From contig NC_046677.1 of NCBI RefSeq assembly GCF_003369915.1, forward strand, positions 11,966,001 to 12,030,000: a DNA stretch of 64,000 bases, written 5' to 3'. The DNA comes from Drosophila miranda. Its lineage: Eukaryota; Arthropoda; Insecta; Diptera; Drosophilidae. Under the pieces are notes generated by a model. It was not told where the DNA came from. It made no database searches and saw only the letters and a list, made by a program, of their open reading frames with translations. The translations under genes were made by a program, and so were the position numbers. Shown here piece after piece: positions 43,601-58,600 of the stretch. How positions within the stretch are numbered: the stretch's first letter is position 1; each line of letters starts with the position of its first letter.

Positions 43601-46600
43601 TAAGTCTGAAAGTCACGAAGATGTGCTGAAAGTACATTTTTAACAGCCTTAGACTTGGAAAAACCACTGCTGTTTAATAGAAAGACCTGAGAGAGCTGTA
43701 ATTGCAACAGAAATGCGACTTTAGATGCAGAAAACTATCTCCAAAAATATCATAAAAACATGGGTCATCGGTGAAGAGTGAACTCTGGAATATAAAGATT
43801 TTATAGCACAGACGGTATACACATTCCCCGACAATCCATCCATCCACATACACGCATAGTACATATGTGCATAGATATATAATAAATTTGAGATGCCTGC
43901 CTGCGATTGTATCGCGGCAATCAATCAACCTTTCAATGCAGGAGCTCAGATGACAATGTGAATCCCCATCGACGGTTTGGTAAGCACTGCTGCAGCCGAC
44001 ACTTGGGTCAGCGACAAAAAGTGTTGCAGTGGCAATGCGGAAGTCTCTTGAAATTTATGAGCTGCTATGCAAAAAACTAATTTCAAAAGAGCACGACAGA
44101 CAGCAAAAGTGGCAGAGAGAGTGACTCAGCCTCGGGCTAAGAGTTTGAGAGGAACACAAGACATAGTTTGAGAGGCACAAAGTGTACACTGTACAGTCTG
44201 CAGTTGGACAGTTGTAGAGCCACTGCACCAGTCAATAATTTCAATCAAACCACGTCTCAAGTCGTGCAAATTGATTCAAAAATCAAAGGCGAATATAAAT
44301 CAAATTTTTGTCGAAAATTTTCAAGCACCCACAGGGCATCAGAAAATCAAAAAGCTCCCTTCCCCAACCCCCGAAAAGTGACTTTTGTGGGTCATGTGGG
44401 CGTCTAATTGTTTGAATTTTTGTCTTTAGCGAAAAACTATTGTCTATTGAAATTTATGCAATTGCAGTTTGCATTGGCATTTAATAGTCTTTGTATCTGT
44501 ATATCTTTCAAGGGAAATACTACATTGTATACGAGTCTTACGAGTCTCTGTACGATGAACTTTTGTGGCCGCTTTGAAATGCCAAAGGTTCAGACTGATT
44601 TCCTGTGCGGAGGCGTTTTTATTCACTCTTTTTCTTAGCCATTTTTTAGCCTCGTTTTTCTGTGGCTGTTGGTTTATCTGTAACGCACCTTTGACAGCAG
44701 CAGCAGCGCAGCAGCAGCGCAGCAGCAGCGCAGCAGCAGCAGGAGCATTGACAACTTTCGCCAAAATGCAAAGCCACCAAAACCATCGCCTTATCGCGAG
44801 TGTCTGTCTGACTCTCCACCTTTTCTAAGTCTCTCTCTGCCACAGATTTTGGGTGCTCTTTCCTGTGGGCAGGCGGCCAGGCCACAGAGTGGAGCAGAGC
44901 ACTGTCTAGACAACGCGGCTGCTGCCGCTGGGTGCTGGGGCGCTGTCTTATCAGGCAGCCCGAATCTCAAAAGGAAATTGCTTTAAATTTTTCGTAGTAG
45001 AAGAAAATATATACACATAATAATAATGAGTGACATTTCAGTGTCTCTGAAGCTGTGGGCTGATTAATGCATTTAGGAAATGAAAAGACAACACACTACG
45101 AGTGCGAGCGATCAAGAGATCAAGTCAACACATGTTCTGTTGCTGCTGCCGTCCTGGGGGCACAATACTATACGATACGTTTTATTTTTACTGATGATGA
45201 TGATGCTGTTGCTGTTGCTGTTGACATTGGGGCGCCCCTCCATTGATCGATTATTGCAAAGCTACGCAAAAAGCGAAAAAGCGAAAAACTCGTTGGCTAA
45301 TTGTGTCACAGGCAAAATATCCAAAATATTCTCGTACCACATGCCAGGCCACTTCAATGCCAAAAACTGGTTGAAAACAAAGCACACAAAATGCCGATTC
45401 ATGACTTTTCGAGAGCTGCTGTCAACTGCATAGCTAAGTAGCAGCTCTCGGGGGCTATGGCTATGGTTTGGGTGTTAGATTTGACAGACACTTCGACGGA
45501 ATACTTTTATTCCACACCCCCAACCCCTCTGCGTATTTAAGGTGTGTTTTAAAAATTAATAATAATAAAGAAACACAAAGAAATTTAGTGCCCGGCGTTA
45601 AAGTGTTTTATAGATCGTATTTCAAACTTATATAGAAATTAACGTTGGAAACATATTTCCGTTGACAGCAGCAAAAACAGCAAAAGCGGCGGCGCCGCCT
45701 GAAACATTGCCAACGTTTTTTCCATTGAAATTTTCGGGCTGTTGTCTTTGCCTTTGGGGCTTATCATCGAACGGTTATCGCCCAAGAGCGAACTCGGATC
45801 ATAAAATTAATAAATTTATGTATTTATGCAAAAAAACAAAAAAACAGACAGCGAAAAACACAACAAAGTCTTGAAAAGGGGAGCGCCAGGCGATCTACAA
45901 AAAACTAAGAGCTGTCGCTGCCTCTTGAAGAGGGTATTAGGATTTTTGGGAGAACTTTGATTTAGAAGAAACAAAATATAAGAATAAAATAAAATAAGAA
46001 GAAAACTTTGGATGCTATAATATCCTCATCTAATTATTAAAGCTACTAGAGATCTCCATCCATCCATTCAAAATGACCTATGACGCGTTCAGGAACGAGT
46101 ACTCAGTCAATGTGAATAATTTCGAACTAATTTGAGTGCTAAACAGAGTATTAGAGCCCTGCTTGAACAGGCAATCAAATCGATTCGGTGGGATTCGGGA
46201 CTCGCTTCGAATCGCTCGCCCAAAAAGGACTGAACGATGCTGACACCGTCATTTCCGAAAATTTCGGTTTTTTTTCTCGCTCACTCTCCATTGGATTTAC
46301 TGGTAGAAAGATGGCAGCAAGATATACAATAATTTTCATATTACGTATCCATGTTGCTGTATCTTAATATCCGTTTGAAAATCCCTTACAGAATAATCTT
46401 TATTGAGGTTCAAACAAACCCTTGGAATTGTACCACTATATCATAAATAAGAGCTGCTGTTCCTACAACAAATCCCTTTCTGCAAAGCCAACCCATCTTC
46501 ACAGTAAGGCTTAGGTCTTGATCCTATCATATTTGACCCAGATTAAACAATATTAACTTGTACCTGCACTGGGATTAATTTAACCAGAAGGGTATTCAGA

Positions 46601-49600
46601 ATTTCAGCTTACATTCGGCTTCGTTTCTGGTCCTCAGATACTCGTATATTTCTCTTGTATCTCTACTCTGACGTTTATCGAAGTGCATTAATTAGACACG
46701 AAACCTGCTATGTGAGAGAGTCACAGAGTGGAAGTAGAGGCCTCTGTGGCCAAGTTTTCGGCGGAACTTTATGTAGCGGGTGGAACCGGTCTCAAGACGA
46801 TCTCGACTGGACCGAGACAGACCCTGCACTCCACTCACTTCCTCACTCAAGCACTTGATACGAGCGCATAAGCACTTTTGTGGAAATTATAAACAATTGA
46901 GGCTAATTTAAGTTTTCTTTTTTCTTATGCCACAGCAGAGGCTCGCATACGAGTATATCGTATATCGTATATATAACAACATTAGGCATGTAACTCGAGA
47001 GGGTTTTTTGTTCAATTTCAATGGGGGGAAATGAGTTTTTTGCGTCAATCTGCCCGAGCATATGAGATCTTTATATGAACGAGGGGCGAGCGAGCCTTAA
47101 TGCATTTCATTAAGAGTTACTTCAGAGCCCGGACCCCGGACAGATGCGGCGGCAATTGCATTTGATTGGATGGACTGGAAAACCAATTGCATAACGAAGG
47201 TCGAAGCCAGAGCTGCCCCTCCATCCCACGAGAGAAAGAGAGGGAAAACAAGCATCTCTAATGCGGCAAAATCTGAGATAATGTCTGCTTAATGACGAAG
47301 ATAAGTCTGCAGTCTATAATTCCCCCTTTCAAGTGTTTATTATCTTCCCGTCTCTCTCGAAAGAGAGAAAGAGAGAGAGAGAATTTTTAAGTTTAAGCGG
47401 ATTTTTCTTTAATGCAAAATCAGCAAAACAGATAGACGTTTGAGATAAAGTGTGGAGAGTGGGGAGAGATATTTCATGGTTTGAGAGATAAGAGATAATC
47501 AGATTTTTCGGATGGCAACAACGAAAGATTTATGTGATGGTAATTTATGGGATAATTGATGTAAAAATCTGGCTTCTGACTTCGATGCAGGGGAAAGGCC
47601 TTTCTTTTTTAATTTTTTTTTATGGAAAATATTACATTTTTCTATAGATTATAGAATAAATATTATTGTTGGACGATTTTCTTAGTGGATTTTAAGTCTA
47701 CATCATAATTTGTTGTGAAATGAGTTCAAATCGTTACCAGCTATTTATTCTCAGCCATCTATCAAGAATGTTTATAATTCCCATAAAAGATATACAACAT
47801 TATGAAATTTATATTCCCCCAAAAATAATTCTTAGATAACATTCCTTTCGGCTTCTAAGCTCGTAAAGATCCTAATCGAACAGAAGTTTTATGCGGCTTT
47901 AGATAAAGATACCAGATACACAATTTTGGAGGTTACATTTTTATAGATTTCCTATGAAATTCCACAAAAAAGAAACCACCTTTTCAAGACTCCTTCTTAC
48001 CACTTTAAAAACATTTCTCTCCTCCGCTTTAAAGTGTCTTCAAGCCTCTAGAAAACCCACTCTCATATCTTTCATCTCTCGCTAGGAGACAGAGGAGGAG
48101 ACAGAGGAGGAGAGAGGGGTAGAGAGGCCTCTGCCAAATGTTACTCTGGGATTGCATTGCTGGCACCTACACAACAGATAAAAAGACAGCTTTTTCCAAC
48201 TATTACGAGCACCTCCTCCCCCCGTACACTCGTCGTCCATTATTGTCCATTGGGGATGCATGTTACGGGGGCATAAACTATGTCGAGAGACCCAAACCGA
48301 CCCCCCTTAACCCCAAAGCCCATTATCCCAAAAAAAATGAAGAGCCAAAAAAGAGAGAAAGAGGGGGGGAAAAGTTTTTCATTATTATTATTAGCGATGC
48401 AGGAGGGGGACTGGAGATATATAATAAGTAGAGAGGCAGAAAACTCATCAGCATAATCAACAAAACAAGAGAGTAAAAGGGAGGCAGCAGGCGAGCAGGC
48501 ACAAATGTTGCATGCAACATGCACACGAAGAACCAGAGAGGGAGACCCTCTGATAGACAGACAGACAGACAGACAGAGTGATGTGGAGTTGTCGTCATTG
48601 TTTCGTGTATACTGGCATATAATAATTTCTGGTACTGTGTTGTCCGTCAAGTGGACGTCTCGTCGCCGTTGCACAGCCCAGATGTGCAGGGCTGTTTCTG
48701 TGGCAATTGTGTAATTACGGATGGAACTCGAGTGGAACTCCAGTTTCAGATCGGTGGGACCCCACCGAAGAGCTGGGGTTCTATCTGCATGCGAACCAAT
48801 AAATTTCCAATTGCATTTCATTAGCCTTCGAGCGCATTCAAAGTCGGTCGTACTGACCCAAGGTTTCGTTTCGATTCAATTCGTTTCGCTCATCGTCTGA
48901 TAAATTGTCTGCTGACGTGATTTGTGTACAGAGGAGAGACCCGACCACGGCTGGTGCGAGTACCCGTGATTCCCTATTCCAATTTTCTACTGGAAATCAT
49001 TTTGATTAGATTTCTCGATTCGTTGTTTTCGTTTCGATTTGGGTTTTTATGCAAATTTCCCAGCGAAGTGGAAGTGGAGGTGGAACTGGAATCGGGAGAT
49101 GCTTTCTATGCGATTGGCATTGTCTGGACATTGTCTGGATGTTGATGGATGTCTGATGGATATCTATCCACTGCACGTTCCATCGATCGTTGATTGTGGA
49201 TCGATGATCGAGTAAATCAAGTGGAAGGAAAGTGTTGCCACATCCATGATTGATAAAAGACATTCCCCTTTGAACAATTTAGTAAATTGTTCCTCCTGCC
49301 TCCTTCTGCTTTGCTTGTTATTCAGACATAACGATAATTAAATTTTCCAGAATCTGAAGGGGAAACGAGAGGGGACACAGAGTGCCCCAAGAAGGGGAGT
49401 GCCTTCTGTGGAAACTCAAGCACTAAATGGAAGCCAGCGATAAGATGGAAAACGATAAACGGAGATGGAGATGGAGCTCTGCTGTGCTGTCCCTTCCAAG
49501 AACTACAATCATGAAGTGGAGCAGATCGGTCTCTGATGCTCAATGGGTTCAATGTTTGTCAAACTACAATTAGAAAATGGAAAGAGGAAGGAGGCAGCAG

Positions 49601-52600
49601 CAACAACAGAATGGGGCAGAGCTACGATCTAGCAGCTGCCACAATATTAGTTGCAGCTGATTAATGATTGAGTTGCATTCCAGATGCCCTTGTTCTGCTT
49701 GTGCCACTCCTCTCACTCTCTCTCTCTCTTCCTCTTTGTGTCGCTTTTCTCGCTTCTAAAGAGAAGTAGACAAAAAGCCGACATTAATGCCTGTTTATTG
49801 AGTGTCAGAGCCAGCCACAAGGACGGCTGCAATTTGACGGCAGCCGCAGCAGCTGCAACAGGCAACATGTTGCCAAAGGTGCAGCACCAATTAGGCAACA
49901 TAAAGGTGCAACGATAGGGTAAAAATACTACAGAAAGGGCAGCAGCAGCACAAACAGCAGTCTTGCCTTGTGAGTGACTTCTGGAGTGTGTAATTTTCTG
50001 AATTATAAAGGTTGGGCAGCCATTTAACTAATTATTATATTAGTTGAGAGATGTTTGAAGGCTCTGGACTTCTATAAAAGGAAACTTCTGCTGTAGTTTC
50101 ATTTAATTGAATGGGAACTTAAATCGTGCAATGTGCTCCTGAAAAATATGCTCTTCAATGTGAAGATCTCAAGGAATGGCATGATTATGGCACATCTGAA
50201 GTGTTTTTATACTTCGTATTACTTGATATTGCCCGGCGATGGAAATGGAGCCTCATAGGAACCTTGCGTACTGAATTTCGAACCCCTAAACCTTCTTTAT
50301 TCGTCAAATCTACTACCTTATACATGTACCTCAAAAGTTCAACCAAAAAGTAAGAGCTTCTCGGTTTATACATTCGGCTTAAGCAGTTAAAAATATTATA
50401 TAATTCTTTTTCCGTTTTAAAACCCTCTTTTGAAACAAAAGAAAATAAATGCTATATTTGGCTTTAAAATCACTTTAAACATACCACTTTAATCTGTTCT
50501 TTAATCTGTTTATCTTTTCCCCCTATTCTTCTGTGTCTTTAATCCCATTCTTCCTACATCTTTTAGCACTTCTTGAGCACAACATTTTCTACCATTCATT
50601 CAACTTAATTTCATAGCATAATTTTCTTATATTTTCTAACATTTTCCCATGCTAATTTTCCCTACTTTAATGATTTCCTCTGGACAACAATTTCTTGTCT
50701 CATTTTGATAATTATCATTTCCTTTCTTCAACACAAGAACAACAACAACAACAAATATTGTTCCCGCTTTTCCGCCAATTAAAGCGGACGGGAAGACTGG
50801 AACCCTTGAACCCTTTTTCTCCAATAAAATACGATTATCCCTGTCGTAGAACAGGTAGCGCCTCCATTAAGCACGCCAGACATGCGCCCTGGGATTATTT
50901 TGGGCTCTACATCGATCCATTGGGTCATTAGCCTGCCTTTTGAGCCGGGGACAGGGGACAAGGGACGGTAGCAAATGAATCGATGTGCGGGTCGGGTCTC
51001 TTCATAAAATTTGCCTGTTAATTAAGTGACGCCTTGCCCTGAATGGTCTTTGTGTGTCTCCCTTTGTGCATATTTTTTAAGTGTTTCTCTGAGGTTTGCT
51101 ACGGGCACACACCATGTATTTGCTGGGCTGCTCCTAGGGCTAGAGGGCTGATCAAATATTTACATGGCATTTACATCAAACACACACTGAAAAATGCAAA
51201 ACACTCAACAGCTGCCCCACCGAACACCGAGGCGGAGACTGTTTGGCGGCATCGGAAAAACGTTTTTGACATCGTTTTATCCTCAGTCCTCCCCTGCCTC
51301 CCTTCGACAAACATTCAGTGGAAAAGGTGCCAAACAGTTGGCAATGCCATTTGGATTTCCATTTCGAGATGGAAAATGCGGAGAAAATTGCTGCCTGCCT
51401 TTAATATCGAGGAGGAAGTGGAACTGCATTGAGGACTCTCCACAGGGAAAGGAAAGGCCCGACTGGGAAAAGTGATCTACAAAACATGTGTATCAGAAAT
51501 TGCCCATCAAACTGTCAGCCGGAAATTGTTATGGACTCTTGAGATCTCTGCGCGATCTGCGCGACCAGCGATCCATGGCGGCTAATTGAACTGGAAAACT
51601 TGAACGAAGTCGAGGCTTTTCCTTTGCCATTTTCACACTTTCTCGATGGCAGGCAGTTCAAAGAGAAACGATTATTAGAAATCACAAACAACTTCAAAGT
51701 TGTGACGCCTGCCGTTTGGCTGCTTGGCTGTTTTGCTGTTTTGCTGGGGCTCTGCTGGCAGTGTGCGAAAAATTACAAATTAAAAACTAATTTTCCTTCG
51801 GCCCCAAACGCCCCGCCCCGTACGCCCCTCTGTGCCTCTGTGCCTCTCCTACCATATTTCAGGCATGACTAATTTTGATTAGCGGCGCATGAAAATTTGC
51901 TGCAGAGGAAAGTCTCTGCCGTCTCCGAAAATCAATCTTCATCTAGACAGAGGGCAAAAAGTTCATTCCGCAATATTCTTTCAATTAAAATATCTTCTCT
52001 CCGAAAGTTGCAGTCCTCTCCCATAAATCCCGAGAGCGGAGGCGCCTCAAATAAGAATTTATTACAAAAATACTTTTCAAAGCGGAAAACAAAAACAAAA
52101 AGGGAATACAGGATACACCGAAGGAGGGGTGGAACAAAATGCTGGGAATTTCCTTCAATTTCCCACTTCCCGATACAATAATTGATCGCATGCCACACAC
52201 GCACATGGCAGGGCAGGGGAGGGTGACACCTCGAGGCAGAGACAGCTGCCACAAATGCGAGGGAGAGACGACTCTGATATTTCAGAGATGGAACTGGAAT
52301 GATGCTCCCAGGAGTACAGTCCCAGATCTTATCCGATTGATTTTCCTCTGCTGTCTGCTGTGTCTGCCCAAAAAGTCATTAGCCAAAAGTCAATATGTGT
52401 GAAATTTGGCAACAGATACTGACTGCATTTCCATCAGACGTTTTTGCGGGGCATCAGACATCAGCCATGCACTCAATCAAGCAACAAAAACTGCAACCAA
52501 AAACAAACTAAAACCATCAACAATGGAGATCAGACAATGTCTTTTATTATCCATTTGGCTGCTGTTGGCTGTTGCTGTTGGCTCTGTTTCTTCTGTCTCT

Positions 52601-55600
52601 CTTGACATGTTTTTGTGCAATTTGTGTGTAGGGGCACAGGGGCTACTGTTTGTTGTTGCATCTGACAGTGGCTTGGTAGACCAGACCCCTGTGGAAGGAG
52701 GGTTGGTTAGGGGTGACATTTAGGGGATCGGCTCGTGGAATACGAGGGTGGCTGCGACAATGACAGAGCGATATGATCAATATACGAAGCTATAAAAAGT
52801 GTGTGGGTTACAGACAGTTTATGATAGGAAAACATGCACATGCACGTATAAAAAAGGTATTAAAGATCTTCCCTGGGGCTACAAAATGTTATATTTTTAT
52901 TAAGAACAAGGTTTCAAATGGTTTCCGAATTATCATAGGTCGTTTATGGTCCAAAATGTAGGGCAGAGTGGATGGAAAGCAAACAAAACCATTCAGAAAT
53001 GTGTTTTAAATATTTTTGTCTCTATTAAATAAAAAAAGTTGTGCGAGCCTGAGAAGCGCGTGAGCCGGGGGTTGGTGCACGAAAGAAACGAGTGCAGAGG
53101 GGGATTGGCCCCTAGCGGAAATATAACGACAGACTAGTTTCCGGAGACGAAGCTTCAGAAAACCATAAAGATCTATAATTTCTATGGAAGCTACGTGACA
53201 TCATGGTCTTAAAATTCGATTTTTTGAGGCGGAATCAAGACAAAAAAGATATTAATCTTTAATCTGCGATGTTTTATGGACCTATCTTTGAATAAAAGTG
53301 TGTTTTTTGCAGTCTAATCATAGAAGTGGTGTCAAAGAGGTTTATAGATCCGATGTTATGTAAAAAGCGATCCTTTGTACATTTCCCATACAAATTCGGT
53401 CTCTGCTCAGTTATCTTCCAACAATTTCCATTCGCCAAGAGTGAAAACCCCTTTCAACAACTCCACTCCACCACTGGCACTTGAACTCCTCTGCATTTAA
53501 ATGGGATGTGCAGGCTTTTCATCACATATGCCCCGTGAATACCGAGTAGTCGTAGAACTGAACAATTTGCCCAAAAAACTCATTTCGACATGCTCCATTA
53601 AACCATTTTGCCATTGTTGCACTTTCGAGTTTCCCCGTTTTCCCCGTCGTGAAAACCACCTCTTCTGTACTTCCGTCACTCCCCTGCACTACACTGCACT
53701 GCACTCTGCCACCTATGGAAATCTGCTTGGTGTCTGTTTAATTTGTTGCTATTTTGGTGGAAAGAAAAACAAATAAGACAGAGACAGAGAGAGAGAGAGA
53801 GGTACAGCTGATATAGCAGATTTTCCTATGGCAATAAAGTAATCTGCTGATTGTGCAATTATTGTGCCCCAAAGACTGGGTGCCTCGGGTGTAACTTTAC
53901 GTGAGAGAGAGAATGAATTGTAAGAGTCTGGGAATGGGTCTGGTCTGGTCTGCAGACGGTGTCTGGGAGTGGGGACTGGAGTGTCTGAGATCTGGGCGGA
54001 ATGGGATACGATACCCTCCCTAGCAATGAACACGACTTGGCGGCGACTGGTGTGCCCCCACAGCTTCCACCGCCAGTTCATGTTTAATTGTTGCAACATG
54101 TTGTATTGTTTGTTCACTTTTGCTTATCAATTATCTCTTTTTTATCTCGTTTTTAGCTTTTTTCTTGTTGTTATCTTTCTGTGTCAGAAGCTCACTCTAT
54201 TTTTACAGATATTCTGTTTGGGGGAATCTTTTGCTGAGCTGACCGGTTCCCATAAACATTTATTCATTAATTTTTGGAATCCCTTGTTTTTAGTTTTTGC
54301 ACGTCACATGAAAACACGTTTCTCATTTGGTGGCCCCAAAGGCACTTTAGCACTGTATTTATTTATAGATCTGTGGCTTTGGAAACCGGCGCTCTGGTCA
54401 TGAATGAACCTTTGATTTCTTGAATTTTTCATATTTATTTTTGCTTGATTTTTCGCTTACAAATCTTCACTTCACGCAACACTTCAGCAATCAGTTGGAT
54501 AAACAGGCGATCGCGTAGCGCGGCGTACTATCAGATACAGATACAGACGTTCGTTGAGAGCTCAGACACAGATACGCGCGATCGTCATTGAGTTACAGAT
54601 ACTCTTTCGAACGGTTACCGCGCGCTCAGATACAGATACGTGCGACGCGTCAGAGAGTTGAATTTTGTTTGAATGTTGATTCAACATCAAAATGTTGAGC
54701 AAGATCAGTAGTGGCCGCGAGAGAGATAGAGAGAGAGGCGGAACAGAGAGTGCAGGCGAGCGAGCTAGAGCTGGAAAGAGAGCGGCGCCCTAACGATCAG
54801 CAACATGCTGATGCCTGTGTCGATGTGTGCTCTCTAGCAACATGTTGCCAGCCTTATGCGTGCGTGTGGCTCGACTCCAAATCCGGAACTGTTCCTGCCT
54901 GCCACACTCGACTCCGAGGCGACTCCAAAATAAAATCCTTTTGGCAGCGACTGCCTGCTGCGCTGCTAGCTGCGGCAGCAGCTGCTGCCATGACGCCAAC
55001 TTGTCGGCAGCGACGGAGGCGATGGCGACAAAACAAATAACAGAATCGCATCGTAGAGGGAAAAGCGGAAAAGCGTAAAAACAAAACGGGAAAAAGGCTG
55101 AAGACAGGGGGGTGGATGCTTGAAAATTGTTAAGAGCCGGGACTAATGGCAGCCGAGGGGCGCTACTGCACATAGGGGTGTAACAAATACGATTTTAGAG
55201 GACGAAACGAAGCCAAGTTCCGGTGGAGAGAGCTGGGAATACTGAAGATAGAACGCGAGGCGTGTGAAAAAACTCAATTACTTTAAATATAAGGGGATCG
55301 TATTTGGAAGGATCGATGCAAGGAAGGGGATACAAATTCCCAAGAGCGTAGCTGAAGAAAAACTTAATTTTTTCTGATGACAGATTGTATAAAAATAGAT
55401 TTAAATTTATAAGGAGGTCCATAGAAAGTGGTTATTAGTTTCGTTCGATTTAAGGTTCTTTGATATATTGTTGATAGTCTAACTACTCTACTCTAAGGGT
55501 ATTTTTCCATCTAGATATCACTGGAGAAAAGGCTTCCTCAGATAGACAACCTCCTTTAACCATTCTCCATCAAAAAACCCTCGTTTCATTGAATTAATTA

Positions 55601-58600
55601 TAATCAAAAGAACATTCTTTCATCCCAAAAACCCTTCAATCACTTGTCTATCCCGTAGGGCATCCTGCCATACCCCATAGCCGATACCAAAAAATACATA
55701 TCCTGCAGGATGTGCCGCCACAGACCAAAGTCAGGCGCCACTGTGGCGACACTGCGTACGGTACGCCACGGTCGCAGTCTCCGTCTCCGTCTCTGCCACA
55801 GTCGTCGTCTGTGCCGTGCCCCATCGATGCCTCCACTTATTTGGACGTTTCTGCAAAACTATGCAAAAAGCAAACGAAAAAATTACAGACGCAGCTTCCT
55901 GTGTGGCTAGGACTACGTCTACGACACATCGACAACGACAACAAAGTGGAAAAAATTGCAAATTTCTTGTGTGTTTTGTAGTTGGTCGTAAGGCCAAAGT
56001 GAAGGACAAAGTCGGGAGGCAGCAGCAGCAGTAGCAGCCTCTTTATGCCCCCCCGTGGCGTCATTTATTTTTGGCGCGAGACTCTGCGGCGCCACTGAAA
56101 ATTGTTCCAGCGACAATGGCCGCCAAAATCGCGAAATGGAATGGCAGACATAATAAAGTCGTGAAAACTTGTGCGATGGCTAAAAAAATGATTGATTATC
56201 CCACAAAAATCGGGATAAAGTCGGGGGTTATTGGTCTTTGGAGCAGCACCCTGGAAGAGTCATTGTACGAGTATTTGGCTGAAGACAGCAGAAATTGTGG
56301 GGATTGGGGATGGATTAAGGGTCTTGTCCATAAGTTGAATGCTTTTCTGGCTAAACTATTGGCATATATAAACGATGTGGGTTATTAGTAAATGAAATGC
56401 CAGAGAGCCAAGGCAATTGATTTCTGAGACTCAGCTTAAGTGGTGGAAGCATGATGGATGGATTGAGGGAAGTTCTATGAAAGAATTCGTATGTGGTTTT
56501 GTTGGTTTTTGGGGGAGGATTAAGGAAGCAAAACTATTACTGAATGGAAACAGATGGAGTTTTTCTTTGGCATTGATGGAAATCATTTAGGCGTTTATAA
56601 AGCAGTTCTTCTATATGAGTACTGATCCTGAAGTTCTTTTCGAATCTCATTGTACATACCAATCATCGGAATAATCATCATTTATATAGAAAATAGGTAG
56701 CAAAATCACTTACCTAAAAAGAAAAGAGCAAGAAAATAGGTTGAAATTAGTTTTTATTGCTATAAAAATATACAATATAATGTTTTGACATACGGAACTT
56801 CGATATTTGCGCACTTGAACCTTGAATTTAGTTGAATTTCGTCTACTTAAGACAATCAAAATGGATTAGGGAATGCCATTAAACTATTTGGGTGATTGTT
56901 CAGTTCGCTAGTCGCTGATTAAGTTGCGAAAAGGAAGAAGCTGCGAATGAAGCTGATCTCTGTAGTCTTAGCTCGAGCTTATCTATCAACGTTTTCTCGT
57001 AAAAATCTTCTTAATTTAGCCTCCATCTTCTTCCATTGCATATCCCTCAGACTCGCATTACTTTTGCTCAACTCTTAACTCAAACTAAATCCCAAACAAA
57101 CATCATCCCATCCCTTTGGCTATCTGTGTCCCTCGACTCCCTCGATGCTTGTGCCCGTGCCGTGCCCCTTGTTATCAGGCTAAGCTTTATGGTAGTTCAT
57201 AATGCGCTTGGAACAGATACAAATACATTTATATAAGAGTATATATATGTATAAACCACAAGCAGCTTATAAAACTTCCGAACCTACATCAACTTTAAAC
57301 AGCTTTTAGCTTTCAGAGACTGGGAGCTGCGTTTGAGTTTGTTCATGCCTCATGCCTCACGCCTCTCCTATGTTGGAAGAAACCCCAATTGAGCAATCTT
57401 ATCATTGACCATAAATATTAAACCACAAACACAGAAAAACTACAACAGAAAGAGATGCAGATACAAGTAGGTGAAAGAGATACAGATAGAGAGAGAGAGA
57501 GAGAGACAGAGTCCCATGTTTCCAGAGTCGGGAGCCACGCAATGCGGCCATTTATCACGCACTCGGAATTGACCCAAGTGACCGTAGAAGAGAGGCAAAA
57601 GAGAGACGCAAGACGGAGACAGAGACAAATACAAAGAACCAGACTTCATGCATGCCAATGTAATAGCATTAAAAGCGTGATGGTGTGCCCCCATACCCCC
57701 GTTCGAGCCATCGGGCGATAAGACAAAGAAGCATAACTATAAAAATATTAAAGTGCGGATCGCCTCAAGCGCCAAAATACACGCGCCAAATCTCGCACAG
57801 ATAGAAAGAGAGAGACATAGCGATAGAGATGGAGAGCAATGCCAGATGACTCTATCTGTCTATCGGAAATAGGAATGAGTGGCTGCTGGGATGATAGTGG
57901 GGCTTGAACATGGAACACGCCCTACAATACTCGTACTTATGGATGCCAATGGACAAGGGGTAGAATATTCCATTAATTGATTTGGATTTTTGAATGGAAG
58001 CAGCCACTTGAAAGAGGTGGAAATACTTACAGAGGGATATGAATGCGGAATGGGGAGATATGTGTATGAAGGGGGGTATGATATGATATCTATCTACAAT
58101 CTATGCGTACTGTCAGCAATTTCAAATGCGACTGAAAAAGAGCGGCAGCTGTTTATTCGCTGTAAAAAGTTCGCATAAGCAAACGGACATCATTCGCTCC
58201 GTAAATAACGAACAGGGAACATTAGTAGCGAGTGATTCTGATTGGAGTATGCTTTAGTTTTACTTAAAGTGCTTTTTTTTAAATTTATTTTTATATTGTA
58301 TTACCGAATTACTTTTAAAATTAATTAATTTTATTTTTTTAAATGTTTTGAATTATTATTCATTTTTTTAGATTTTATTTATGTTATTGAAAATAATCTT
58401 TGAGTGTTTTTTGTCTAATCAATCTCTAACTTTTCAGTAATTCCTTTAATTTAAAATTTGTAAAATATTTAAAAACTCACAAAAGCTCTAAAAAAAACAC
58501 TACAAAAATCCGCACTCAAACACCAGAATTCATCAGGAATGGCATAAAAGTTCTTGCTCTCAAGAGGGAAGAAAAAACAGCGAAATACCAAATTCCAAAA

